38,862 bases of DNA. Origin: Paracoccus sp. (in: a-proteobacteria). Lineage in GTDB: Bacteria > Pseudomonadota > Alphaproteobacteria > Rhodobacterales > Rhodobacteraceae. Every line of letters begins with the position of its first letter. Positions within the stretch are counted from its first letter, which is position 1. The notes beneath the pieces are model-generated. The model worked only from the letters and a program-made list of their open reading frames with translations. It was not told the DNA's origin and made no database searches. Positions 6,785 to 15,170 of the stretch are shown in pieces. The stretch is from contig NZ_JAUNTN010000029.1 of assembly GCF_030538695.1 (NCBI RefSeq), positions 1 through 38,862 of the forward strand, read 5' to 3'. Position numbers and translations under genes: made by a program.

Positions 6785-8127
6785 GCCGCTGGCGCGAGAC
6801 TCTGCGCACAACGCCGATGCGGCTGACGCTGCGGCTGGTGGCGCTGTTTCTGGCCATCAGCCTGACGGCCTTTGCCGCAACCTGGTGGCTGACGAACAAG
6901 GCGCTGCTGGATGCGACCGAGACCGCGCTGGAACAGCAGATCCGCGACCTGACCGCATCGGACCGGGCGGCGGATATTGGCGCCGCCGTCCGCGCCGCCG
7001 CCGCGCGGGCCGATGGCGAACATCTGGTGATCCGCTATGATGGCCCGCAGGGCGTGGTCGGCAATTATCCCGGCGCGGTTCCAGATGCCAAGCTGGCCGA
7101 AGCGCGGCTGAACGACGACCGCCATGATGTCGAGGGCCGCTATATCCTGCTGTCCAAGAAGGTGGCCGGCGGCCGCCTGACCGTCGGGCAGGATGCCGAA
7201 GCCTTTGACGAATTGCGCGAGATTTTCCTGCGCGTGCTGATGTTTACCCTGCTTCCAACGCTGGTTCTGGCACTTGGCGGCGGGGTGGTGATGGCGCTGC
7301 GTTCCGCCCGCAGGCTGCGCGCGATCGAGGGCGTTCTGTCGCGGCTGACGGCAGGCGATCTGACCGCGCGCCTGCCCGCGCTGCCCGGCGCGGCGGATGA
7401 TCTCAGCCGTGTGGGCGCCGGGATCGACCGGCTGGCGGCGGCGCAGGAAGCCTCGGTCTCGGCGCTACGGCAGGTTTCGGCGGACATCGCCCATGACCTG
7501 AAAACCCCGATCCAGCGGCTGGCCGTGCTGCTGGATCAGGCCCGCGAACAGGCCCCCGATCTGGATATTCTGGACCGCGCGACGACCGAGGTGAACGGCA
7601 TCGTCGAAACCTTTCACGCCCTGCTGCGCATCGCCCAGATCGAGGTCGGCAGCCCCCGCGCCCGCTTTGCCCCGGTCGATCTGGGGGCGCTGGCCGAGAC
7701 CATGGCCGAACTGTATGAACCCGCCGCCGAAGAAACCGGCCACCGGCTGGCACTGCGCCTGCACGCCCCCACCACGATCAGTGGCGACCGCACCCTGCTG
7801 GGGCAGGTCATCGCCAATCTGATCGAAAACGCCCTGCGCCACAGCCCACCCGGCCCGGTCACGCTTGATGTTGCGGGCCCTGTGCTGAGCGTCGCCGACC
7901 ACGGCCCCGGCATCCCCGAGGCCGAGCGCGAGGCCGTCCTGCGCCGCCTCTACCGCCTCGACCGCGCCCGCTCGACACCCGGCAACGGATTGGGGCTGGC
8001 ACTGGTGGACGCCATCGTGAAACTGCATGGCGGGCGGCTGGAGCTACGGGATAACGCGCCGGGGCTGCGGGTCGTCGCGGAGTTTCCGCAGGCGAGCGGA
8101 GAGCTTTCCTCTAGGACGACGAGCTGA
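6781..8127 (+). CDS. Sensor histidine kinase (EnvZ/QseC class)
   Basis: A 448-residue membrane kinase. TM1 is at about 18-38, then a short periplasmic loop of about 110 residues, TM2 at about 155-178 and HAMP to about 230. The HisKA phospho-site is HDLKTPIQRL with His238. The HATPase domain has the N box LIENALRHS, G1 DHGPGIP and G2 GNGLGLALVDAI. The start is the ATG overlapping the regulator stop; longer upstream frames are antisense or out-of-frame reading. All catalytic motifs are intact. The signal is unknown; the small periplasmic domain and the neighbouring PepSY protein suggest envelope or metal/peptide stress. Confidence 0.93.
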   Translation: MSRWRETLRTTPMRLTLRLVALFLAISLTAFAATWWLTNKALLDATETALEQQIRDLTASDRAADIGAAVRAAAARADGEHLVIRYDGPQGVVGNYPGAVPDAKLAEARLNDDRHDVEGRYILLSKKVAGGRLTVGQDAEAFDELREIFLRVLMFTLLPTLVLALGGGVVMALRSARRLRAIEGVLSRLTAGDLTARLPALPGAADDLSRVGAGIDRLAAAQEASVSALRQVSADIAHDLKTPIQRLAVLLDQAREQAPDLDILDRATTEVNGIVETFHALLRIAQIEVGSPRARFAPVDLGALAETMAELYEPAAEETGHRLALRLHAPTTISGDRTLLGQVIANLIENALRHSPPGPVTLDVAGPVLSVADHGPGIPEAEREAVLRRLYRLDRARSTPGNGLGLALVDAIVKLHGGRLELRDNAPGLRVVAEFPQASGELSSRTTS

Positions 8128-8563
8128 CAGGTTTCGGGCTGTGCGATCCAACGGGCCTGCCCCCGTATCAGGTCGGGGACAGGTCTAATCCTAATAAGCA
8201 GCAGAATACATGAGACAATTGCGCTAGAAATAGCCTGAACCGAGGCGAGGAACTATCGCCGCCACTGAGGGTAAGGCACCATTAACTGGCTTGCGAGTGA
8301 CGCGCCGGTGTGATTGACGGTTACCAGACACTTGCACCCATGCTTTATGGAGTAATCTGTGTTAACTAAAATTAGATTGTTAGTGCCAACAAAGCAAGGA
8401 CTTTCGCGGGCATTTCGAGGGGCAGGCAGTGGAAGCCATCAGACATTAAGATAGAGCGCCACGCGGATGCCGGACACGAAGAACCGTTAAATTTCACGTT
8501 TTCCCTTTGGACTGTTTTCTGATTCAAGCTTCCCTAAAGAGAGGTTTGGATACCTGTTGATTG
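8128..8563. other. Non-coding, lower-GC region left of the IS5 remnant
   Basis: About 430 bp without a credible gene. Base composition drops and stops are frequent in all frames. No tRNA, repeat array or clear terminator is seen. It joins the two-component genes to IS debris and is probably eroded sequence at the left border of the glycan island. Confidence 0.6.
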
Positions 8564-9058
8564 ATACATGATCAGCAGCGGACAAGGGTCAAGCCGCTTC
8601 CAGGCAAAAAATCGGCTCCCGGTCGAACGGAGGGCGACGAGCGGCTCGTTTATGGAAGGCGTGTTCTGAATCGTACACCCGGGACGCACAGTGGCGCAAC
8701 TTTCCAGCCTAGCTCGGCAAGCAGAACTCGGTCTTCCGACGGCCCCGCGACTGGACGGCCGCAAGAGTCTCGATTGTATCCTCAATGTCTTGCCAAACAA
8801 ACCCGAAATAGAAATGGCGATGATCTACGGCACCATCGTCAAGGCCCACCGGCATAAACAGGACTTGAAGGGGGACGGCCATCGGCAAGTCGAAGGACGG
8901 CTGGACGACCAATCCTCGCCCTGACGGATGCGTTAGATCGCCTCTTGCGCTTCGTGCTACCGGCGAGGCATCGCTTCGATACGGTCGGCATGGTGCCGCT
9001 GATCAACGGCATCACCTTCGCATGATCCTCGCTAACAAGGCGTTCGACAGCAATACAT
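8564..9058 (+). pseudogene. Decayed IS5-family transposase
   Basis: Fragments of one IS5-family (IS427/IS1031-like) transposase occur in order on the plus strand but in shifting frames. They are LPGKKSAPGRTEGDERL (about 8595-8645), QWRNFPA and LGKQNSVFRR (about 8690-8740), NVLPNKPEIEMAMIYGTIVKAHRH (about 8785-8855, in two blocks), AIGKSKDGWTT (about 8880-8910), LALTDALDRLLRFVLPA and RHRFDTVGMVPLINGITF (about 8915-9025), and ILANKAFDSNT (about 9025-9057). At least four frameshifts plus in-frame stops show long-dead sequence. The C-terminal part with the final catalytic residue is absent. It marks the left edge of the glycan island. I recognise the family from these motifs; a BLASTX against ISfinder would settle the nearest element. 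Confidence 0.8.
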
Positions 9059-9144
9059 AGAGCTATATCTTAATCCTTAGACTTGACCATCTGTGGCATT
9101 TATGAATTGATTAAACAAAAGCTGGTTTTGTAAGGTGTGGTGGT

Positions 9145-11529
9145 ATGCAAGCTGTAGTTCTTTCGGATGTACCTATCTTGCATGATGAAAGGGTTAGTCT
9201 AGTAAAGCCTTTTTTTGATACAGAGTTCTACCTTAGGAATAATAACGATGTTTACAAAGCAAAGGTCGATCCTATATCTCATTACCTGAATGATGGCTGG
9301 AGAGAGGGACGAAATCCCTCAGCCAGTTTTTCATCATGTGGTTATCTGGAGGTTTATCCAGATATCGCTCGGGCAGGGATTCCGCCATTGGTGCATGCTG
9401 CATTGCTTGTACAGAAGCCTGTCAGAGATCGTGTAGCGTTACTATTTGATACAGATTATTACCTAAATCACCTTCCATTGCTGAAAGGCAGCGGTGCCGA
9501 CCCGCTGCGCCACTATCTGACCGTGGGTTGGCAGCAGGGTGCCAACCCTTCAGCTATGATTTCGACGGCGCATTATTTGCTCCAATTTCCCGACCTGATG
9601 GGTGGCACAGTCAGCCCGTTGGAACATTACATTGCGGCCGGCATGCCGCCCTCGACCAGCCTGACGCCGGGGTCCGGCGGCCGCACCGTGTGGACCGGGT
9701 TCCTGCCCGACGCGTTCGGCAGTTTCATCGGCACGTATGGCTATGACGCCGAAGCATTCCCGGCGATGCCATTGCAGGCCGCCGAACTGGTCGTCGCCAT
9801 GTTTTCACCGCAGGATTACCGCCGCCGCCACCCCGAACTGACGGACAGCACCCAGACCGAACTGCTGGCCCATTATCTGAGCGACGCCTTGCCCAAGGGC
9901 GAACCGCCCGGACCGCTGTTCGATGCCGACCATTACGCGCGGCAATTAAATCGCCTAAAGATGCAACCACCCGACGGCGCACCGTTTCTGGACTGGCTGC
10001 GACGCGGTCGCGCCGTTGGAATCAGCCCAAACCCGGCCTTTGACAAGCACGCCTATCACCTGCTGAATCCGGGACTTTCCGAGGGGATGGATCACTGGCT
10101 GCTGCACGGGCTGCGTGAAAACCGGCAATATCTGCCGAACATCACAATGGGCGCCCTGCCTCTGGTCGCTGGCGCGCCGGCCCGTTCCGGCCTTGGCCGG
10201 GTGTTTGCCGAAACCGTGGCCGGCCCCGCAGCCGCCGATCTGGCCGCGATGCAGGCCTTCCGCGCGGACGGGCTGAAAAAGGCCATCGCCGCCGCCAACG
10301 CGATCGAACCGCAGATCGGGATGATCTCGGAAAAGACGCCGTCCTTCATGCCTCCCTGGCACGACAACCTGTTCCAGCTGTTCAAGGCCTGCGTCGCGCG
10401 GCTGCCCGAAGGGCAGTTCCATAACGTCGTCGCCGTGCCGTTCGTCAAGCTGGGCGGCTCGGACTTCGTGGCGGGCGTTCTGACCAAGGCGCTGACGGCG
10501 CGGTCGGAAACAATTCTGGTGCTGCGGACCGAGCAACCCGATTGGGAACGGCCCGACTGGTTCCCTGACAACGTGGCCACAGCGGATCTGTCCGATCTGC
10601 TGACGCAGGTGGACATGCCGATGCGCGCGCAGTTGATGTATGCCTTGCTGCATCACGTTGACGCACGGCGCCTGTTCAACGTCAACAGCCGCGCCGCCTA
10701 TGAAACGCTTCAGCGGTTTGGCAGCCAGCTGCGCCGGTTCATCGCGCTTTACACCTATTACTTCTGCGCAGACCGTCGCCCCAACGGGACCGAAGTCGGC
10801 TATGCCATCGACTTTTTCGCGCCATTGCAGCGGCATCTTGACTGCGCGCTGATCGACAACGCCGATTTCGCGCAGACGCTGATCGACCGGCACGCGCTGG
10901 CCCCGGAACAGGCGCAGCGCATCCAGCCGATCTACAGCCCGACGATGGAGCCGGCGGCCGCCAGCGCCGTCGTCGATGCGCAGGTCGCCAGTGCCGGCAG
11001 CCGGGCGCGGCCGCGAATCCTGTGGGCCGGCCGCTTTGACCGGCAAAAGCGGTTCGATCTGGTGCAGGACATCGCGCGTCAGATGTCGCAGGTCGATTTC
11101 CTGTGCTGGGGCAAGGCCGTCCTGGACCAGCCCCCGGACCTGTCGCAACTGCCGGCAAACATGTCGCTGATGGGGGTCTATACCAGCATCGACGAACTGC
11201 CGCTGACGGATTGCGATGGCTGGCTTTACACCTCGGGGTGGGACGGGCTGCCGACGATCCTGATCGAAATCGCCGCCCGCGGCATGCCGGTCGTCGCCAG
11301 CGCAGTCGGCGGCGTGCCGGAACTGGTGACGCCGCAGACGGGGTGGCCGGTGCCGCCGGACGCCGGCACCGACGATTACGTCCGCATCCTGCGCGAGATG
11401 CTGGAGGCCCCCGGCGAACGCCAGCGGCGCGGCCGCGCGCTGCTGGATCTGGCCCGTTCGCGGCACAGCCAAACCCATTACCGCCGCCAGCTTGATTCGA
11501 TCCTTGACGGACAAAAGGTGTCAGAATGA
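9145..11529 (+). CDS. Repeat-containing GT4 glycosyltransferase
   Basis: A 794-residue protein. Residues about 25-340 hold several imperfect copies of a unit like FDxxYYLxxxxD...DPLxHYLxxGWxxGxNPS. Clear examples are DPISHYLNDGWREGRNPS and DPLRHYLTVGWQQGANPS, with weaker copies later. This N-terminal repeat is known from some exopolysaccharide glycosyltransferases. Residues about 620-780 are a GT4 (GT-B) domain: RILWAGRFDRQKRFDLV for the nucleotide-binding start and GWDGLPTILIEIAARGMPVVAS for the donor-binding region. The first ~340 bp of coding sequence are visibly AT-rich, while the rest is GC-rich. No signal peptide is seen, so it acts in the cytoplasm. The stop overlaps the next gene by 4 bp. 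Acceptor and sugar are unknown. Confidence 0.85.
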   Translation: MQAVVLSDVPILHDERVSLVKPFFDTEFYLRNNNDVYKAKVDPISHYLNDGWREGRNPSASFSSCGYLEVYPDIARAGIPPLVHAALLVQKPVRDRVALLFDTDYYLNHLPLLKGSGADPLRHYLTVGWQQGANPSAMISTAHYLLQFPDLMGGTVSPLEHYIAAGMPPSTSLTPGSGGRTVWTGFLPDAFGSFIGTYGYDAEAFPAMPLQAAELVVAMFSPQDYRRRHPELTDSTQTELLAHYLSDALPKGEPPGPLFDADHYARQLNRLKMQPPDGAPFLDWLRRGRAVGISPNPAFDKHAYHLLNPGLSEGMDHWLLHGLRENRQYLPNITMGALPLVAGAPARSGLGRVFAETVAGPAAADLAAMQAFRADGLKKAIAAANAIEPQIGMISEKTPSFMPPWHDNLFQLFKACVARLPEGQFHNVVAVPFVKLGGSDFVAGVLTKALTARSETILVLRTEQPDWERPDWFPDNVATADLSDLLTQVDMPMRAQLMYALLHHVDARRLFNVNSRAAYETLQRFGSQLRRFIALYTYYFCADRRPNGTEVGYAIDFFAPLQRHLDCALIDNADFAQTLIDRHALAPEQAQRIQPIYSPTMEPAAASAVVDAQVASAGSRARPRILWAGRFDRQKRFDLVQDIARQMSQVDFLCWGKAVLDQPPDLSQLPANMSLMGVYTSIDELPLTDCDGWLYTSGWDGLPTILIEIAARGMPVVASAVGGVPELVTPQTGWPVPPDAGTDDYVRILREMLEAPGERQRRGRALLDLARSRHSQTHYRRQLDSILDGQKVSE

Positions 11530-12242
11530 CCGACCTCAGCGTGATCCTGACGGCCCACCGCGAAGGGATTCTGGCCGGGCCGACCATCCGCAGCGCGCAG
11601 GCCGCAATGGTGCATGCAAGGGCCGCCGGCGCGGCGCTGGAACTGATTGTCGTGCTGGACCGCGCCGACGATGACACACGGGCGATCATGCGCCACGGGT
11701 TCGGCCGGATGGACGGCGCCAGCGTGACATTCCTGGACACCGACGAAGGCGATCCCGGCCGCGCCCGCAATCGCGGCATCGAACGCGCAGCAGGATTTGC
11801 CGCGACGTTTCTGGATGCCGACGATCTGGTGTCGGAAAACTGGTTCACGCAGGCGTTGACCGCAGCCAGGGCGCGCCCGGACGCCATCTTTCACCCGGCC
11901 GTCAATCAGGTCTTTGGCATCGAAAGCAACCTGTGGTGGCACGTCGATTCGGAATCGGCGCTGTTTGATCCGCTGTATCTTGAATGGTCGAATTACTGGA
12001 CCGCGATTTCCTGCGCGCCGGTTGACACCTATCGCCGCCTGCCGTTCGCGGCCAATAATCTGCATCAGGGGTTCGGCCACGAGGACTGGCACTGGAACCG
12101 GGTGACGCTGGCGGCTGGTCATCCGCACAAGCCGGTGCCGGACACGGTGTATTTCATCCGCCGCCGCCGCGGGTCGCAAATGTCGCATGTGCAGGCCGCC
12201 GACGGGGTCAGCTGGCCAATGCGCGAAGCGCTTGCCCGGTAA
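11526..12242 (+). CDS. GT2-family glycosyltransferase
   Basis: A 238-residue GT-A glycosyltransferase. It opens with LSVILTAHREG, and the sugar-nucleotide/metal DxD motif is in ATFLDADDLVSENW (about residue 98). FGHEDWHWNRV supplies the ED-type catalytic-base motif. The ATG overlaps the stop of the GT4 gene (ATGA), so the two are made together and probably act in succession. Length is normal for a minimal GT2 domain. The donor sugar is unknown. Its 3' end forms one arm of a hairpin shared with the convergent sulfotransferase gene. Confidence 0.88.
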   Translation: MTDLSVILTAHREGILAGPTIRSAQAAMVHARAAGAALELIVVLDRADDDTRAIMRHGFGRMDGASVTFLDTDEGDPGRARNRGIERAAGFAATFLDADDLVSENWFTQALTAARARPDAIFHPAVNQVFGIESNLWWHVDSESALFDPLYLEWSNYWTAISCAPVDTYRRLPFAANNLHQGFGHEDWHWNRVTLAAGHPHKPVPDTVYFIRRRRGSQMSHVQAADGVSWPMREALAR

Positions 12243-12253
12243 TCCGGGCAAGC
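12230..12253. terminator. Bidirectional hairpin between convergent genes
   Basis: A perfect 10-bp inverted repeat (GCTTGCCCGG / CCGGGCAAGC) with a TAAT loop. It includes the stop codon of the GT2 gene and lies 5 bp from the stop of the converging sulfotransferase gene. There is no T-tract, so termination efficiency is uncertain, but position and symmetry fit a shared terminator. Confidence 0.6.
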
Positions 12254-12257
12254 CGCG

Positions 12258-13274
12258 TTACTGCGACAGCTTGCGCTGCCACAGCGCGCTGGCAAAGGCC
12301 AGCATCTCGTCCTCGGTCAGCGGCGCCTCAAGGTCGCTTTGCTCCGGGTATTCGTCAAAGCTGTCGTCAAACAGCGTCGGACGGTCAAGATCGGGCAGAT
12401 AACGCGCGCGCAACCGATCATTGGCATCGTCGAAAAGCCGCTGAAACGCCTCGGCCTGCGCGCGCGAGGGCCGCGCCTGCGGTCCCTTCAGCGTATTGTG
12501 TATCGCCGCCATCACCGGCCCCCGCGCAGGGTTCAGCGCGCCGTTCACCACCAAAGGAAAGCGCGCGTTGAACAAGGTCAGGAACCGACCCTGCTGGCGC
12601 GACACCGACGGGTTGGCCGCAATCTTGTGGGGCGGCGCGGCGCCCAAAGCGGCGGTGTGGAAGAAATCCGGCACCACATCGCCGCCCACCATGCGGTCGC
12701 GTTCGAACAGCCGGACCGTAATCGCGTCAGTGCCAAACCGTTCGGCATAGAAATCCAGCAGCTGCGCATAATCGTAAAACGGCGAACCGGGCGCCTTGGC
12801 GGGGAACACCTGTCCCTGCCCGCCTTCGCGCAGACGGGTCGAATGATGGCTGACAGCCATGCGGTCCTGACGGCGCAGATAGACCACGACCTGAACAGCG
12901 CCGAACCGCGGCGCAAGGTGATCATGCAGCCGCGCGACAAAGCCCTCGTCATGCAGCCGCCCGTGGCAATGTTCGTTGGACAGCACCACCTTTTGCGCGC
13001 CCGACGCCGCGATTTCGGCATCCAGCCGCCGCAGCGCCTCGGCCACATAGGCGTCATAGCCCAGCCCGGTGCGTGCCAGTTCCTGCATCTGCAACGGATC
13101 TTCGGGGCGGTCGCCCATCCCCAGCAGCGCCAGTTCCGTGTGGTTCGGCGTGTCCATCATCCGCGGATACAGCACGCCCTGCGCCGCCAGCCGGTCGCGG
13201 CACACCGCAAGGGCGCGCTGAATCGAGGTGCTGCCGGTCTTTTCCGTGCCGATATGCAGGATCAAATCGGTCAA
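12258..13274 (-). CDS. Sulfotransferase-like protein A
   Basis: A 338-residue P-loop sulfotransferase-type protein. The PAPS 5'-phosphosulfate-binding loop is LHIGTEKTGSTSIQ (residues 6-19), and the 3'-phosphate motif is in VVVYLRRQDRMAVSHHST (Arg and Ser, about 125-140). It would move sulfate from PAPS to a sugar hydroxyl in the cytoplasm. The start codon is TTG (13272-13274), whose last two bases lie inside the TGA of the upstream sulfotransferase gene. This indicates translational coupling. No PAPS synthesis genes are in the window. The acceptor is inferred to be the glycan made by the neighbouring glycosyltransferases. Confidence 0.83.
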   Translation of the reverse strand: MTDLILHIGTEKTGSTSIQRALAVCRDRLAAQGVLYPRMMDTPNHTELALLGMGDRPEDPLQMQELARTGLGYDAYVAEALRRLDAEIAASGAQKVVLSNEHCHGRLHDEGFVARLHDHLAPRFGAVQVVVYLRRQDRMAVSHHSTRLREGGQGQVFPAKAPGSPFYDYAQLLDFYAERFGTDAITVRLFERDRMVGGDVVPDFFHTAALGAAPPHKIAANPSVSRQQGRFLTLFNARFPLVVNGALNPARGPVMAAIHNTLKGPQARPSRAQAEAFQRLFDDANDRLRARYLPDLDRPTLFDDSFDEYPEQSDLEAPLTEDEMLAFASALWQRKLSQ

Positions 13275-13918
13275 TGTGCCACCTCTGCGGGCTGGGTGAG
13301 GACCGGCGGTTCCAGATCATAGCCGAACTGTTCGAAATCCTGCCGATAGAAATCGCGCATCCGCAGGATGTCGGCGCGGTCCCAGACCAACGGCGTGCGC
13401 GTCGGCCCGACCGATGACAGCGCGTGCGGCACGGCCTGGGGCGCCGGCAGGCCCAGATCGGCGCTGATCTGGCGCAGGATATTGTCCATCCCGTCCTCGA
13501 ACCGGAAAATCCGCATCCGGTCGCTGACGAAATGCCATTGCGGCCGCATATGGTTGTCGAAATGGTTCGGATTGTTGCGCGCGTCGATCATCGCGCGTTC
13601 CAGCCACGCCGAAAAATGCAGCTGCCCGCCGAAAAACCCCTGCGCGCGCAGCTTCTGGCGCATACCGAATTCGCTGGCCATGCGCGAAAACGGATTTCGC
13701 ACCACCGCAAAAACATAGTCGAAATCGTCGCCGCCCCACAGCGCGTCGATGTCTGTCCAGGTCAGGTGCTGGGCCGCGATTTTCAGCCCTTCGGGTTTGG
13801 TGTCGTTATGCAGGCGCACCCGCCCCAGCCCCTGCATCCAGCGCGTGACCGAAGTTCCGCCGGTTTTGGGAATATGAACGAAAAGAACCCGTTGGCTCGC
13901 AATGTGCAGGAACGGCAT
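13271..13918 (-). CDS. Sulfotransferase family 2-like protein B
   Basis: A 215-residue protein of the carbohydrate sulfotransferase (Sulfotransfer_2) type. The 5'-PSB loop is FVHIPKTGGTSV (about 13-24), with the HIPKTGGTS signature typical of this family. The 3'-PB motif is FAVVRNPFSRMASEF (about 90-104). It is smaller than, and not closely similar to, sulfotransferases A and C, so the three are not simple duplicates. It is the first gene of a two-gene minus-strand unit and overlaps gene A by 4 bp. The likely acceptor is a polysaccharide or lipid-linked glycan; this is inferred from context. Confidence 0.87.
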   Translation of the reverse strand: MPFLHIASQRVLFVHIPKTGGTSVTRWMQGLGRVRLHNDTKPEGLKIAAQHLTWTDIDALWGGDDFDYVFAVVRNPFSRMASEFGMRQKLRAQGFFGGQLHFSAWLERAMIDARNNPNHFDNHMRPQWHFVSDRMRIFRFEDGMDNILRQISADLGLPAPQAVPHALSSVGPTRTPLVWDRADILRMRDFYRQDFEQFGYDLEPPVLTQPAEVAH

Positions 13919-13976
13919 CTGTCACGCCTAGCCTTGAACGAAATATAAGCACGATTGTGACCAAGTCAGCACCGTT

Positions 13977-14945
13977 TCACAAGTCCTGGCGCGCTGCGGT
14001 GGTCTCGGAAAAGGCGCGCAGCATGCTGGCAATGCCCGCTTTTACCTCGATTTCGGGCGTCCAGCCCAGCAGTGCACGGGCACGTTTGATTGACAGCACA
14101 CTGCGCGGCACGTCAAAACTACGAGCCGGCCGATAGGTCACATCCGGCTCGAACCCGTTCGCACGGATCAGATCCAGCAAGCGGTTCAGCGACAGCCCAT
14201 GACCGGATCCGATATTGATCTCGGTCCCGTGCACATCAGCGCGGGCGGCCATGGCAAGGGCGCGAGCCACGTCCTCGACATGAACGAAATCGCGTTCAAC
14301 CAATCCGTCGCCCCAGATCTCGATCGGCAAACCCTTGGCCGCGTGGTGACAGAAGGTCGTCAACGCACCTTGCGCCTTGCGGATATTCTGACCGGGACCA
14401 TAAGGGTTAGCGATGCGTAACGACAGCGTGCTGACCTGCCCCAGATCGAAGAACCGCAGGTAATGTTCAGCCGACAGCTTGGAAATACCGTAAGCAGTGA
14501 TCGGCCGCGTCGGGTGGGTTTCCGGAATCGGCACCGTTTCCGGCACCCCGTAAACCGTCCCCCCGGACGACGCGAACACAATGCGTCCCACACCCCGATC
14601 TTGCGCCATCCGAGCCATCGCGATTACACCCAGAACCCCACTGGTGGCGTCGGCATCGGGATGGACGTTCGCCTCTTGCGGGAAATGGGTTGAGGCCAAA
14701 TGGAGGATACAATCCACCCCCGACAGGCTTTCATGCAAGAGATCGCTGTTGGTAAAGCTGCCCTGCCAGTGGGTCACGGCCTCATGCTGAAACGCGCTAG
14801 GGACAAAGTCTAGATTGCGAACTTGCCAGCCGTCTTGCACCAGCTGCGGCAACAGAGCTTGGCCAATGAACCCACCACCACCGGTAACTAGTGCGGTCTT
14901 TCCCTGCGCCGCCACCTGCGACAGATTAGAACCCATTGCTTGCAT
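13977..14945 (-). CDS. NAD-dependent nucleotide-sugar epimerase/dehydratase
   Basis: A 322-residue extended SDR. The NAD motif is TGGGGFIG (about 19-26), the catalytic YxxxK is in YGISKLSAEHYL, and SSGGTVYG precedes it with the catalytic Ser/Thr. NPYGPGQ and VHVEDVARAL are typical of GalE/RfbB-type UDP- or dTDP-sugar epimerases. I start it at 14945 because a GGAAAGAG ribosome site precedes that ATG; the upstream in-frame extension is low-complexity and unlike an SDR. It probably supplies a sugar donor for the adjacent glycosyltransferases. Coding sequence here uses CTA/TAG-containing words more than the genes to its left. It is transcribed divergently from the next gene. Confidence 0.88.
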   Translation of the reverse strand: MQAMGSNLSQVAAQGKTALVTGGGGFIGQALLPQLVQDGWQVRNLDFVPSAFQHEAVTHWQGSFTNSDLLHESLSGVDCILHLASTHFPQEANVHPDADATSGVLGVIAMARMAQDRGVGRIVFASSGGTVYGVPETVPIPETHPTRPITAYGISKLSAEHYLRFFDLGQVSTLSLRIANPYGPGQNIRKAQGALTTFCHHAAKGLPIEIWGDGLVERDFVHVEDVARALAMAARADVHGTEINIGSGHGLSLNRLLDLIRANGFEPDVTYRPARSFDVPRSVLSIKRARALLGWTPEIEVKAGIASMLRAFSETTAARQDL

Positions 14946-15170
14946 CACGTTCTCTTTCCGCCCTAGAAGCCTAGAGTTTTTCTGTACAGCTGCACTCTCT
15001 GGCCTTGTATCCCCGTGAGTTTTGCTTTGTATTGCATCTTTAGAAGTAATGCACAAGAATGTGAAAATGCTATGTGTTCCATTGCTCTACGGCTTTATAG
15101 GAAGGTCTGGCAGAATACTCCCATCATCCAATTTTCAGGGGTCGTCCTGACTGGATGCGGAGGCAAATCC

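Noticed and set aside
9955..11514. Minus-strand open frame opposite the GT4 gene
   Set aside because: No domain or ribosome site; the plus strand has clear GT4 motifs.
15015..15170. ATG start 52 codons upstream for the two-domain glycosyltransferase
   Set aside because: The GTG at 15171 has a GGAGG site 7 bp upstream, and the extension has no counterpart in glycosyltransferase domains; not fully excluded.
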